Shown here piece by piece: positions 1 through 11,055 of a stretch of 64,000 nt of DNA. Made by a program: the position numbers and the translations under genes. Within the stretch, counting starts at the first letter, position 1; the number at the start of each line of letters is the position of its first letter. Where the stretch lies: contig JARBJD010000239.1 of NCBI GenBank assembly GCA_033064195.1, positions 52,534-116,533 on the forward strand, given 5' to 3'. This stretch comes from Blattamonas nauphoetae (taxonomy: Eukaryota > Preaxostyla > Oxymonadida). The notes below the pieces were generated by a model. The model worked only from the letters and a program-made list of their open reading frames with translations. It did not search any database and had not been told where the DNA came from.

Positions 1-153
1 CTCCAATTTGAATTCAATGATGCAAAATAGTACAGGAAAGGATTTGAGTCCAGAACAAGACACCACATTATCAAAACAAAGAGAAATCAGAAGAATTCTG
101 AAATGATGATTTTTCTCGCGCTTACAAACACAAGAAATAAGGCTTGCTGCCAA

Positions 154-474
154 TTATGCTCCAAAGCCATAGAGGGTTCTGCCTTGGCGTTTGAGAGAGT
201 AGACAATGTCCATAGCGGTCACAGTCTTTCTACGAGCGTGTTCGGTGTATGTCACTGCATCACGAACGATGTTCTCAAGAAACATCTTCAGGATCACACG
301 GGTTTCGTCATAAATCAGGTTGGAGATACGCTTGACACCTCCTCTGCGAGCAAGACGGCGAATAGCGGGCTTGGTGATTCCTTGGATGTTTTCACGGATC
401 TTGTTGTAGGTTGACTTCACACCGGCCTTTCCGATACCCTTTCCTCCTTTGCCTCCTTTGCCACGTCCAGACAT
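154..474 (-). CDS. H4: Histone H4, divergent N-terminal tail
   Basis: The 106-aa product is core histone H4, which pairs with H3 in the nucleosome. The globular part is nearly canonical: [20 protein letters not shown], then [28 protein letters not shown] and the C-terminal [11 protein letters not shown]. The start at [13 protein letters not shown] is chosen because it gives the standard H4 N-terminus; the frame stays open 31 codons further upstream but that stretch is not H4-like. The tail is 3 residues longer than usual through an extra GGK unit. The basic patch after the K16 equivalent, normally R-H-R-K, reads S-T-Y-N, so the K20 equivalent is Asn. No intron is seen. The stop is TAA. Identity is very secure; the functional meaning of the tail change is inference. 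Confidence 0.97.
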   Translation of the reverse strand: MSGRGKGGKGGKGIGKAGVKSTYNKIRENIQGITKPAIRRLARRGGVKRISNLIYDETRVILKMFLENIVRDAVTYTEHARRKTVTAMDIVYSLKRQGRTLYGFGA

Positions 475-1825
475 TTTAATAGATTGTTTGTTTAAGAAAC
501 AGATAGAGAGATAGAATATTTCTCTACATTTATGCCTACACACAATTCCCATAATCTTCGATTTCACTTCCCCACTCTTTGTCTTTGTGTGTCACATCCC
601 TTTATCCCTACTTTTCTCAGACAGGATCATCTTGAGTGAGTCTACTCCCTCACCACACGTTTTTCTTTCTGCCCCTTTTCCTTTTCTTCCTTGAGAGAGC
701 AGTCACAGCCATTTCTACTCCATTCTGGCGAGATTATCTTTTCATCGGTACTGTCGCTCCTCCTCACTTTATTCAACTCTTGTTCACAGATTTTTCGAAT
801 GTCTGGGTAGACTATGCGAAAGAAGTACATTGTTGAGATCTAACTGGAAATATGAGAACATTCTCTTTCCTTTTCGTCCATCAGCCTCCATCACCACTCG
901 CTGTCCAACTGCTCCTGCCTTGAATGCTGATCCACGGTGAGATGTTTTGTAAATTGATGGGCACATTTGCAAGTTGCACTTACGTTCGAACTGGCTGTTC
1001 TTGCGAGATTTGAGAACTGATCCTTTGAAGGGATGGTCTGCTCAACCATGTCGAGGGCTATCAGACCAGCAGAAAAAGCTATGCTGTCGTAGTTTCTGGC
1101 AACAAAGGTGGTTCCAGCGAGAGTGGACTTGTTTTGGGAGAATACTTCGATTGCTGCGGCTCCTTCTTTAACACTCCTTCTTTCTTCTCCTTCTCGCTTC
1201 CTTTCTCATCCTTTCTTCTTCTTTCTGTCTCTTCCTCTCCTCTTCATCTCCTCCATCTCTCTCATCTTCCCCGAGAATTCTCTCTGCCTCTCCTCTACCA
1301 TCTTCTTTATTGCATCTCCCTTTCGTTTCTCGCCTCTCCATCTCTCTCATTTTGTCCTCCATCTCCCTTCGAACAGGGGCCAAGTCAATCCCAATCTCTC
1401 CAATCTCTTTCTATGATGGAGACGTGATCGAGGAAGAGATGTGTCGAACATCCCATCCTTCGAAATGGATTTGTCTTGGATGCTTGATCGGCTTCGGCAA
1501 TCGCTGGTTGATCGACGAGCAGAAGACAGTGTCGGTGGAGGATGATACGATTGAGCGGCCTGGAGGGAGGTTGGGAAAAGAGAAGAGAGAGTGAGGGAAT
1601 ATAGTTCCAATGGAAGCGAAAGAACGAAAGAAGAGCAACGAATGAGAGGAAGACATCGAGAGAATACCGACAGAACACAGTCATCAAATGATTATTTCGA
1701 CTCTTTTGACAAATCCAATACGAAACTGCAATCTGAGCTGTTTGTTGAGCTTGACGAGAAGGGTTAGCGTGCCGAAGAGAATGATGAAAGAGGAGAGACA
1801 GAAGTTGTCTGGGTTGTTCTCAAAG
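475..1825. other. Intergenic stretch, no secure gene
   Basis: The + strand from about 1168 to 1400 is an almost pure pyrimidine tract that generates spurious Ser/Phe/Leu-rich and Arg/Glu-rich frames. On the minus strand around 1000-1130 a short stretch reads like protein (AGTTFVARNYDSIAFSAG) and is followed by a GTAAGT donor-like site near 990. No start, family or complete exon chain could be settled, so it is not called as a gene. Confidence 0.5.
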
Positions 1826-2893
1826 TCATTCTAATTTGGCAATGTTGGCTCCGCTCAAGTTTAAAATGTGGATGGTCTCGATTCGCACGCGGCCTCCACA
1901 CCTTCCCGACTCATCCATGAATCCCTGCCTGTCCAGCACGTCGCTCAGTCCATACTCATTCAATGAACGCATGAATTCATTCCAGTTGTCGGTTTGCTTC
2001 GAACACTTCATCCAGCGTGCTCGGAATTGACGGAAATCGAAGAGGCGGAGATACCATTCAAGCTCTCGCTTGCATGCTTCCAGTATCGAAAGGTACGTCG
2101 AAAAATGGAGTGTAAGAGATGTGATACTCAAAAGATTAACATCAGCAACGAATATTTCGGCGATCTTTGAGACGGCGACAAGGAAAATGGTGTTTGTTGA
2201 CAGATCGGGGAACATGAGATGATGGCGCGAGAAATAGCGAAAATAAGGTTGCATGGGAAGAATCAGATGATTTACGATGTTGGAGTGGTGAGATGTTTGT
2301 CCAGCTGGGATGTTGTCGTCCTGTTCCATCTCGGGTGTGAGGGCCAGTGACAGAAGATCATTCACGGATGTGAGAAGAAGCGAATGGAATTGTGTATGCC
2401 TGATAGGAGATGGGTACGATTGTGAAAGGGAGAAGAAGCGTTCATAAAACCCAGAAGTCAGAACAACAACTCTGGATTCATGATTGAGGTCTGAAGAAAT
2501 GCGAGCGATGAGTCGGAGAATGATGGTCAGTAAATATCCACTGTTTGTGTGAGCAATGGCTAAGAGACCATCAAACCATTGTTGTGGAGTGATGTGCGAA
2601 TCGGGCCAGATCTCTGTTGACTCTGGATTTAGTGGTTGTGTGAGGAGAAATTCAAGTAGTTTGTATGCCTTAGACAATGCATCGTCCGAGAAAGGAAGAA
2701 AACTTTCAGAATATCTAACCAGGGAGATGAATGCTGCTGAGAGTTCAGATTGGGAGGTCGTTGGGGACAATTTTACATAGAAAAACGCTGGAAAGGATGG
2801 TGGAAGCGAATTAATAATTTTCACAGATGGGAAAAACGTTTCACGCGATGATAAGGAACAGGTAATGTCTTTAAGTGTGGAGGAAAGCGACAT
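1826..2893 (-). CDS. Hypothetical helical protein, 355 aa
   Basis: A single open frame of 355 codons begins at an ATG 217 bp upstream of, and divergent to, the chorein gene, so the two may share a promoter region. The protein is rich in Leu, Ser and Phe with regular amphipathic helical spacing (SDDALSKAYKLLEFLLTQPL, then GYLLTIILRLIARI), which suggests an ARM/HEAT-like alpha-solenoid. There is no signal peptide or clear membrane segment. I do not recognise the family. The C-terminus (NLSGANIAKLE) ends at a TGA, and no downstream exon was identified. Frame length, the clean ATG and codon usage like its neighbours support a real gene. Confidence 0.7.
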   Translation of the reverse strand: MSLSSTLKDITCSLSSRETFFPSVKIINSLPPSFPAFFYVKLSPTTSQSELSAAFISLVRYSESFLPFSDDALSKAYKLLEFLLTQPLNPESTEIWPDSHITPQQWFDGLLAIAHTNSGYLLTIILRLIARISSDLNHESRVVVLTSGFYERFFSLSQSYPSPIRHTQFHSLLLTSVNDLLSLALTPEMEQDDNIPAGQTSHHSNIVNHLILPMQPYFRYFSRHHLMFPDLSTNTIFLVAVSKIAEIFVADVNLLSITSLTLHFSTYLSILEACKRELEWYLRLFDFRQFRARWMKCSKQTDNWNEFMRSLNEYGLSDVLDRQGFMDESGRCGGRVRIETIHILNLSGANIAKLE

Positions 2894-3110
2894 TTTTTAA
2901 TCATGGGCCAAGATAGACTCCCTGAAAATGAGAATCTCAGGCCGTAATTCAACAAATTCAATCATTGCTCGACAATTTTCATGTGATCCAGCAGAAATTC
3001 ATCACTTTTAAGCCTCCTACTGGCTGTCTTTTTTACCTACATGGCTTGAGTAAAAAAATAACGGGGTCATCCTTCTTAGATGTCAAAGAATCCATTTCAG
3101 AACTGATAGA

Positions 3111-6100
3111 ATGGCTTCCTGGATCATACCACATGAACCGATCAAGAAGTTTCTGGATGGAGACTTCAAGAAGTTCCTCACCCCGAACACAAATGAAACT
3201 TACCGGTTTAAGCTCGACGTTAGTTTTTCCTTGTCTAATGACACGTTTTTTTCTCCATCTAACGACAGGAAATCAATTCTTTCTTTGATTCTTTGCCTTT
3301 TTTCCTTGAATACGGAGCCATCGTGGAGCCGCTCGTAACCCTTCTTCCTCCGTCCTTATCTATCAAGTCAATGTTCATTATTGTAGCACCAAAAAGTATT
3401 AATTTCCTCTTTTCATATCTCTATCGGAGATCCAAACTTGAGACCTCCTGATAGCGAAGAAGGCCCTCAAGAATCCCAACCAGCTTCCAAAACACTCCCT
3501 GGCATCATAAAGAAGCTCATTCAACTGATTGTTAGCAATATCCGGATAACGATTACAGATGTCTCTGTTTTGATAAGAAACAAACCAAGTCACATTCTCA
3601 ACGGACGAATTCTGGATCCGACGAACGCGGAGGATCTCCTCCCACGTGAAAATGACATTCTTCTAAATATTGGCACAATAGCACTGTCAGCTCCCCGAAA
3701 AGAGGACCTTGCCTCAGCAAAACGTGACAACTCTGACCTGCCTGACCTCTCGAGCTTTCACAAGATTTGGGAGACAACCACATCGATTTCAGGAAAATCT
3801 CGGAATCCAATCAGTCTCGTCGCTGATATTCTCCAATTGAAAGTCTCCCTCATAAAAACTTCGCCCAAATTGTCGCTTCACAAATCAGCCAAACCTCCTC
3901 TCGAAGTGATGTTCTCACTCGACTCCGTCAAGCTGCTTGCTCTCTCCTTCTTCGATCCTTCAATGTCGATCACACAACTTTCCTTCTACCTCTCTCGCGA
4001 TTACACCCGCTTCTGGCTCGACGTCAGCAATGCTCGCCTCTTCGCCACGTTCGACGCCATTCTCGGATTTGTCGACACACTCCAACAATTCTCAGACCCA
4101 CAATTCGACCCTCCTCCGACTCAGACTGTTCAGAAGCCGGAAGAGAAGAAAGGATGGTTTGCGCGGATGGGGGGGATGTTCGGGTGGGGAGGGAAGGCAA
4201 ACGCGGAGATAGGGCCAGACGAGACGAAGCTGGCAGACTTTGTGTCGGAGCTGGAGAAGGAAACCGGACAGCATTTTGAGACAGGAGAACTGGAAGACAC
4301 TCTAACCTGGGCTGATCTACAGATTGAGCAACGGAAAAAGAAAGAAGAAGCAAATGAGCATCCATCTTTGACGCCCTCCACCTCACCTCAGAACCTCGTC
4401 CAACCAGAACTTCCTAATTCGGTACCCTCGACTCAGAGCCCATCGCCACTGTCTCTCTCTTCTGTCATCCGCTCGGCACTCGACGCTTCGGTCGGAAACA
4501 CGTTCTTAGCCGAGCACCAGCCAGCGACTCCTCCCTCCCTCCTTCAGAAGAGTGTGGTTCTTGTTGTGCCTCCCTCTTCGGTTCGTGTTGACTCGCTCCA
4601 AAAGATGGACGACGAGGCCGTTCGGGGGATGTACTGCACTCAGTTCGACAGGGCAGGACCAGCCAACATTGCTCGAATGGGCGAGATCATTCAGAACAAC
4701 CTAGACCTGGACAAAGAAATGGAGAACTATGAGATTGATCAGAAACACCGGCGACTGATGAAGGCAGCACAATCGTCGACGATGCCACTTCCAAGTCTGT
4801 CTGAAGCTCTCCTAGGCGAACTCTCCGACAAACCACCAAGTCCGCCCCCTCCTTCGCTGAAACCAGCTCGCACTGCACTTGCAGAGTCAGCAGAGGCGAT
4901 CAGGATGGTGCAGACACTCGACATTCTGTGGGAGATGAAGCGAGAAGAGATTGAGGCATCGTCGAGCTGGGATGGGGAAGGGGAAAGGGATGTCCTTGGA
5001 GACTCCACAGAGACAACACATTTGCAGAACAGTTCACCGAGCTCGGCGTTTCAGTTCGGAATGGCTGTCCGAGTGACGATCGACAGCGTCACTGTGGAGT
5101 GTCCGCTTCGATCGTTTCAGTCGCCCGATCTCGATCGGCCTGTCGTCGACGACATCCTCCAATTTTCACTCCAAAACACAGATTTCATCGCTGTTGTTCC
5201 TCTCCTTCCTCAGAACACCACGAAACTCATTGACTCTCCAAACTTGTCCTCTCTCTGCCCGCATCCGACAATCGCTCTTGCCATCAACTCGACTCGACTC
5301 GCGTTGATCTCCCGCTCCAAGTCAGCCTTCTTTGTGTTGGACACTTCGTTCTTCCTTCCACTCGACCTCATCGTTCGCATCAACAAGGAACTCGTCCCTC
5401 CAACAAAGGGCAAGCGGAAGAAGGATCAACTGCCGCATTATTTTGTTGCGAACGCGTACGAGCCTCTTCGGATGTTCCTCCCCAACAAGCAGTGGGAGTT
5501 GCCAACTGTGGGTGCAGAAGATGCGGCACTGCTCGATGCTGACGATGGCTCAGAATTTGTTGTGTTTGAAATGGGAGATGAAGCACTTCGGATGAGAAGG
5601 GAGGAGGATCGGAACGCATCCAAGCAGCTGATGGCTCGACTGAAGAAGGGGAAGGAGCACGTTGTAGTTGGGAAGAAGGTGAAGTCGTCAGCACTTCTGC
5701 TCTCTCTCGACTTCTTCAATAAGAACTGGGTGGCGAATGAAGCTCGAAGATGGGCAGACAAATCGAAAGATCGCATCTCGCCAACGTCGGTGGAGGAGGA
5801 ATCGATCGCCGAGCAGTTGAATCGCGTGAAGGCATCTCTCACCATTCCTCCCACCCACGTCACACTCCCATCCGATCTCATACTGTTCGCAACGCATGCT
5901 TCTGATGTGATGGGTGCAAGTCTGTCGGGACGTCATGCAAAAGAGACTCGTGAAAAACAACCAAAAAAGCCGTCTGCTGACTCAGAAGCCGTTGAAGAAA
6001 GAGAAGAAGAATCGGATCATCAATCGTTGCAGAAAAACCAAGTGGAATGCAGCCTCACATTTGATTGGTTCTTCGGGAATGTCGTGTTCACGAAAACGCC

Positions 6101-9100
6101 GCTGTTCATAAGACGAGAATTAACACCAATCTCCCCCTCAGAGAATACCTCGTCCCTCATCGACATCTCACCCATCCATCCCGATTTTGTGTCGGCCAAG
6201 CTACCAGTCGCCCTGCGGCGACAAACCTTTGCATACTCTGCCTCGTTCTCAATCCAGGACATCACTGCACGCAGCATGCTCACATACAGTTCCATCGCTT
6301 CAGCCTCCTCAACATCGTTCCCTGTTCCTCGCACAATCAATTCTCCATTCGTTCTTTCACCAGAACTTCCACTTCTCGAGTCAGATTGTTGTGTTGGATC
6401 AATTTTGGATCATCCACCGACTTTGATTGTCTTACTCTCGACAGTGGACATGACAACACACTGGCCGTCTGAGCTGTGTGACTGTTCGTTCCACTCTCTC
6501 GCCCTTCACCTCTCCTCCGATGTGAAGTCTTTCAACAAAACACACTCTCCAACCGATCTTCTTCTGCTTCCATCATCATCGTCCTGTCATCCCATCCTGC
6601 TCGTCGATTCACTCACCACCGTCACTTTCATCCACCAATCAGCCTTTTCCTCGCCGAACAGCTCGTTCGCAGATGTCGAACACATTCCTCGCCTCTTTAC
6701 GACGAGACTCGAAGAAGGAATTTCGTCCTTCGAGATTCTTTCTCAATCACCACAGACCAAAACAGAGAGCAGGAAGGAGAAACCACGTCCTTTCGACATC
6801 GCTGAAGCAGCGTTCCAATCCGAGATTGATGGAATCCATCAAAATCAAAGCCGAGCAGACTTCCAACTCGGAGTGGATCTTGGCCGTGTTTTGGTTTGTC
6901 TCGATCTGGACGAGAGTGAGGAGAAGTCTCATTCCTCCAACCCAAACAGAGGAATGCCATTCATGTGGAAACAGTTGAACAAGAAACAGAAAACTTCGAA
7001 GTTGGTGCATCCCATCCAACTCATCAATCACTCCATTGACTTCCTCCTTTCTGTTCTTCCGGGTGCAAGTCAGCCAGCACAGACTCCAACCATCTCACCT
7101 TCTTCTCCGATCGTTGGTCACTCTGCGTCGTCGATTGTTGTTCGCTGCTCTCAAACAGTGTCTGTCCTCGTCCTTCCTCTGTTCTGCCACGTTTCCATCG
7201 GCAATATCGTCGTCTCGCTTCAGCGTTGGATGATGACGACGGACGAGCACTCGACTTCAGCGCTGTCACTTGCCTTGACTGTACAGAGTGTGGAAGTGTC
7301 TGCGAGCAGGGCCGACCTCCACGTCCCCATTCTCTCCGTCGAGAAGAACGTTCACTCTTCACTCACGCCTCCTCAGCCAAAAGGTCCGAGCAGTGGTCCC
7401 TCCTTCAATCAGCCGCATCTCTCTCTCGTTCAGACCCATCCACGAATCGCAGCCACTCCCATCTGCTTCATTCTTGCGATACAAGACCAGACTGATCGTC
7501 GTTCCGGCGCTCTTCAGAAGCATCTCCTTCTCAGCGGACTCATCAAACACGTCGAACTCCTCTTCCTCCCAGCTGGGTTTGTTGTCTTCGAGCGTGTGTG
7601 GGAGAGTGTCGATTTGATCTCGCAAATGTTCTCCAAGTTGTCCAGTCAACCTCCCCCACAACCAACTCCTGAAATTCCAACCAAAATGCATCTCGAATTC
7701 TGGGCTGACGAAAGTCTTGTTGTCGTCGACCCGCAGAACCAATACGCTCTCGAACTGACTCGGAAGGGGTGGGAGACGTGGAACCGGAATCAACATCGAA
7801 CACGCACTCAACACGAATCATCGTCTGTCGCATCGATGATTCAGAACGCCATCGCTCCAAAACACGATGTCGAGCAACCAATCCTCCGCCCAGCACAAGA
7901 AGCGTCAGAACCACCAGCGGACACCTCAGACCCACCATCGGAGAATAAGGAAGACAATTTCCTCATCCAACAATTTGGACTCACCCAATCCATCCGGAAT
8001 CCTCTTCCTGTCTTCTCCGATTTCACGGCATTCGGGAAGCAATCACAAAGTCGCTCCATTTCCCCAACACAACAAAATGTGACCTCGCTCTCACCCCCAA
8101 CACCGACAGTTCCTCGACAGGCTCGGCATTTCTCGTCAGCATCTCCTCCGAGGAAGGCACAGAGGACATTGTTTGGCCTTCGCCATTGCACGTCACCGAT
8201 TGTGGTTCACGCATCGGAAACTGATCCGTCGATTTTTGCTTTCCTTCATTCATCGTTCGATCGCCTCTCGGAACGAGCAGAACGCTTCATGGAAAGGCCA
8301 GACGCTGCCACTCCGCCAAATGAAGACACGCACCTCACGTGGAGGAACAACGAGAAACTCCTCTTTCTGCCATCCACCACACTCATCACCACCCCAATCT
8401 CCAAGTCCAACCTCCTCCTCATCAGCAGCAAGGCTCTTCTGCGTGATGCTTGTTTTTTGATGTCCGGGTTTGCTCATCGGGGAAATCACAAAACAGATCC
8501 GACTCCAATCAGAGCGTCGATGGCTGCCAGAATGCACGAACTTCAGTTTCATCTTCTCCACAACGTCAACAAGCATCGCCTGTCCTCTCGCGCTCCACCG
8601 CCAAACACGCCGACGTCGACACTCCTCCACAGCGAAGGATACACACATGTCCTGACCCTCTTTGATTTGATGTTCAAACGCGAGAATGTCGTGAATGCAT
8701 CAAGCACAGCCCCGGAACCCTCTCCTTCGTCAATCTACGCTGTCCACGCAAACAGCGTCCAGGGCTCAATGAACGCCCAGCAGCTGGCTGATTTTGTTCG
8801 GCTTGCTCTGTCTGTGTCCAACCTCTTCCGCGGAGGGATGCAGCTGTTTGGGAGGGCGTGGCCGTCGGAGTACTTTCTTCCTCTGCGTCTGCACCACTTC
8901 AGCGAGCGGGAGAAGGAAAGCATCATCCGACGGGAGATGACAAATGACACAGTCCGAGTGGAGAAGCACGAAGCTCACGTCAGAATCGGACAGGACGTGC
9001 TCAGAGCAATGCAGAGGGAGTGCAGTGCGTGCGGGCGAGACTCTTTTCGTCTGGTCGCACCTGGCAGTGTGGAATCGACTCCAAATCGATTGATCATCCC

Positions 9101-10847
9101 GCCTGAGATTCTGAATGATGAGAAGAGTCTCATTGAGCCGAAAGCCAAGCCTCCGGTAGCGATGGCCGCACCCGTGTTCATCCACCAGTCGTACAAACTT
9201 CTCCACATTCCCCACTTCCTCTCTCCGTTCATCGCATCCGCCCCAATCGGTTCTCTCCTCCCGTCAGGCTCACCTCGTCCCCCAACGTCGATGATTGTCA
9301 ACCTGTTTGTGCGGCACACGCTGCTCGACCTTACCCTGCCCACAAAAGGATTCATCGAAGTCCAGCTCCTCCACTTCGGATATCAGTACGAGTCGTTCTT
9401 GCGGATCGATGAGCCGTTTTGGGCACCAAGTCGCAGCCAGGCGCAGTCTCTCCAGGATTTTGTGTTTGGAACGCTTGTTGTGAAGGATCGGTCGGTCGGG
9501 AGCACTTTTGACATTATTTTGGGTCAGGCGGAGAATTCGATACTCGCCTGCCAGTCTCCTCCAGAGCGGATTGTGCGTGTCCCGTCGTTCGTTCCGCGTG
9601 TCTTCACAAACACGAAAGGACTGGACATCGTGACGGGGTTTGGGTCATCCTCTTTCGAGCTGGGGATTGTGAACGGCGAGTACAGATCGGCCGCCGCGAA
9701 TGCTGTTCGGTTGAGGGACAGCCGCTTCTCGCTGACTGAGGACTCGCCCACGCCAATCTGCCTCCATCTTGAGTCTCATCTTTCGATTGGCGAACAGGAC
9801 GTGCCTGTCTCGCACTCGTATGCGTTTTATCATCTCTCTCCGCTGTTCGTGAATCTGCACGGCGAGACCATGCACGCCCTTCTGCTCTTCTTCGCCGAAA
9901 TGAAGCTGTCAGACGCGGACCGAGTGCCTCTTCCGATTGACCAGATCCAAACGGTCGCTCTCTCCCCAAAAGAGCTGGAGTGCCTTCCACATCTCCTTCT
10001 TCTCATCCCACCTCCTCCTCCCACGCTGACTTCGAAGTTCCACCTGTCGCTGACTGACGCACAGCGACAATCCATCGCTGAGCGCGTGGGGTCCCCATCC
10101 AACCCGATCTCATTCGCTGGATACACCACCGACGTCACGTTTGGGCACACCCTTCTCATCGCGTCGTTCACAAGCACTTCTGTCCTGTCATATCTGTCAG
10201 ACCTGCTGAACACTCTCTTCTCGCCTGACAAAGACACGCAGGGCGCTGTCATCAACTCCATCCCGTCGTTCAGCCTGGTCGAGGTGGACTACCCCGCTGT
10301 GCACGAGCGCGAGTTCGAAGGGGGGATGGTGGGGAGTCTGACCAAATGCTTCTCGGCCGACGCGATCTTCGCAGCGATCAAGAACAGCACGATTCAGGAC
10401 AGGAACTTCCTCCAACTTCTCGCGCTCGTTCCAGGTGCTGTCCAGAACACTGTTGGATCGACCCTTTTGAAAGTGATGAAGACAGGCGGGCAGCTGATCT
10501 GGGACTCCGGATCCTTCTTCATCGAATTCACGCGAGGCCTGTTCCGTCGGTTTGAGACGGCCAATCAGGATGGGGACAAGGCAGACAGTGAAGACCCAGC
10601 CATGATATCGTGGTTTAAGACAATCAAGCATCATCTTTCGTCGGCCACCACTTTTGTTCTTCAGGGGAACTCGAAAGAGCAGCAGACGAGCATCATCCGA
10701 GCGGGAGGGAGGAACAACATCACTCTTCGTGTTCCACATGGCGTCACTGTCTACAGAAATGGTCCTGAAACTGAAATCTGTATTGCGGAAGACCAGGCTG
10801 ATCAATGCAAAGGCGCACTTATTCTTCACAGTCCGAGTGACACTTGA
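3111..10847 (+). CDS. Chorein-family (VPS13/ATG2-like) bridge lipid-transfer protein
   Basis: Three exons are inferred: 3111-3218, 3269-3395 and 3430-10847, giving 2,550 aa with the phase kept throughout. The introns are 50 nt (GTTAGT..ACAG) and 34 nt (GTATTA..GGAG). The long third exon has no ATG start of its own; its coding frame enters from the spliced 5' exons. After splicing, the N-terminus resembles a chorein domain: a short helix, then FDSLPFFLEYGAIVEPLVTL, PPSLSI and IIVAPK, followed by a second segment (NIRITITDVSVLIRNK) like the strand following the first repeats in VPS13/ATG2. The family forms a hydrophobic groove that carries lipids between membranes at contact sites. The middle is long and Ser/Pro-rich with acidic Lys/Glu linkers (residues about 250-500). 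The C-terminal region (NFLQLLALVPGAVQ, VMKTGGQLIW) may correspond to the ATG2 C-terminal region. Assignment to VPS13 versus ATG2 is uncertain. Confidence 0.78.
3219..3268 (+). other. Intron 1 of chorein gene (50 nt)
   Basis: GT at 3219-3220 and AG at 3267-3268. Removing it joins codon GAC to GAA in frame and replaces a frame that otherwise runs to a stop at 3336-3338. Confidence 0.75.
3396..3429 (+). other. Intron 2 of chorein gene (34 nt)
   Basis: GTATTA at the donor and GGAG at the acceptor. Splicing makes an AAT codon across the junction and links the chorein N-terminus to the 7.4-kb exon. The total spliced length is a multiple of three. Confidence 0.75.
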
Positions 10848-11055
10848 CACCCACTTATTTCTTATTTTTCCGTTATAAGTGATCTATTTCGTTCTTCTCG
10901 CAGTAATTCTTGTTTTATTTGTTCATTTGGTGAATTATGTTTCAAAATGAGTATACGAATTATGAGATCTAGTGAATCTCAGCGATCAATCATGAATCCG
11001 TAACTTTTTTAACTCGGTTCCGGCATGTTCGAAAATCGCAGAAATCTCCTTGAAA

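Noticed and set aside
784-1170. Minus-strand stretch that looks like an aminotransferase-type segment
   Set aside because: Only one short protein-like run with a possible donor site. No catalytic motif, start or further exons could be confirmed.
1108-1427. Several 65-100 codon frames on both strands
   Set aside because: They arise from a long pyrimidine/purine tract and have the Ser/Phe/Leu or Arg/Glu composition such tracts give.
4024-10850. Many opposite-strand and shifted frames within the chorein gene
   Set aside because: They are shadows of the GC-balanced coding exon. None has independent motifs, and the main frame explains the region.
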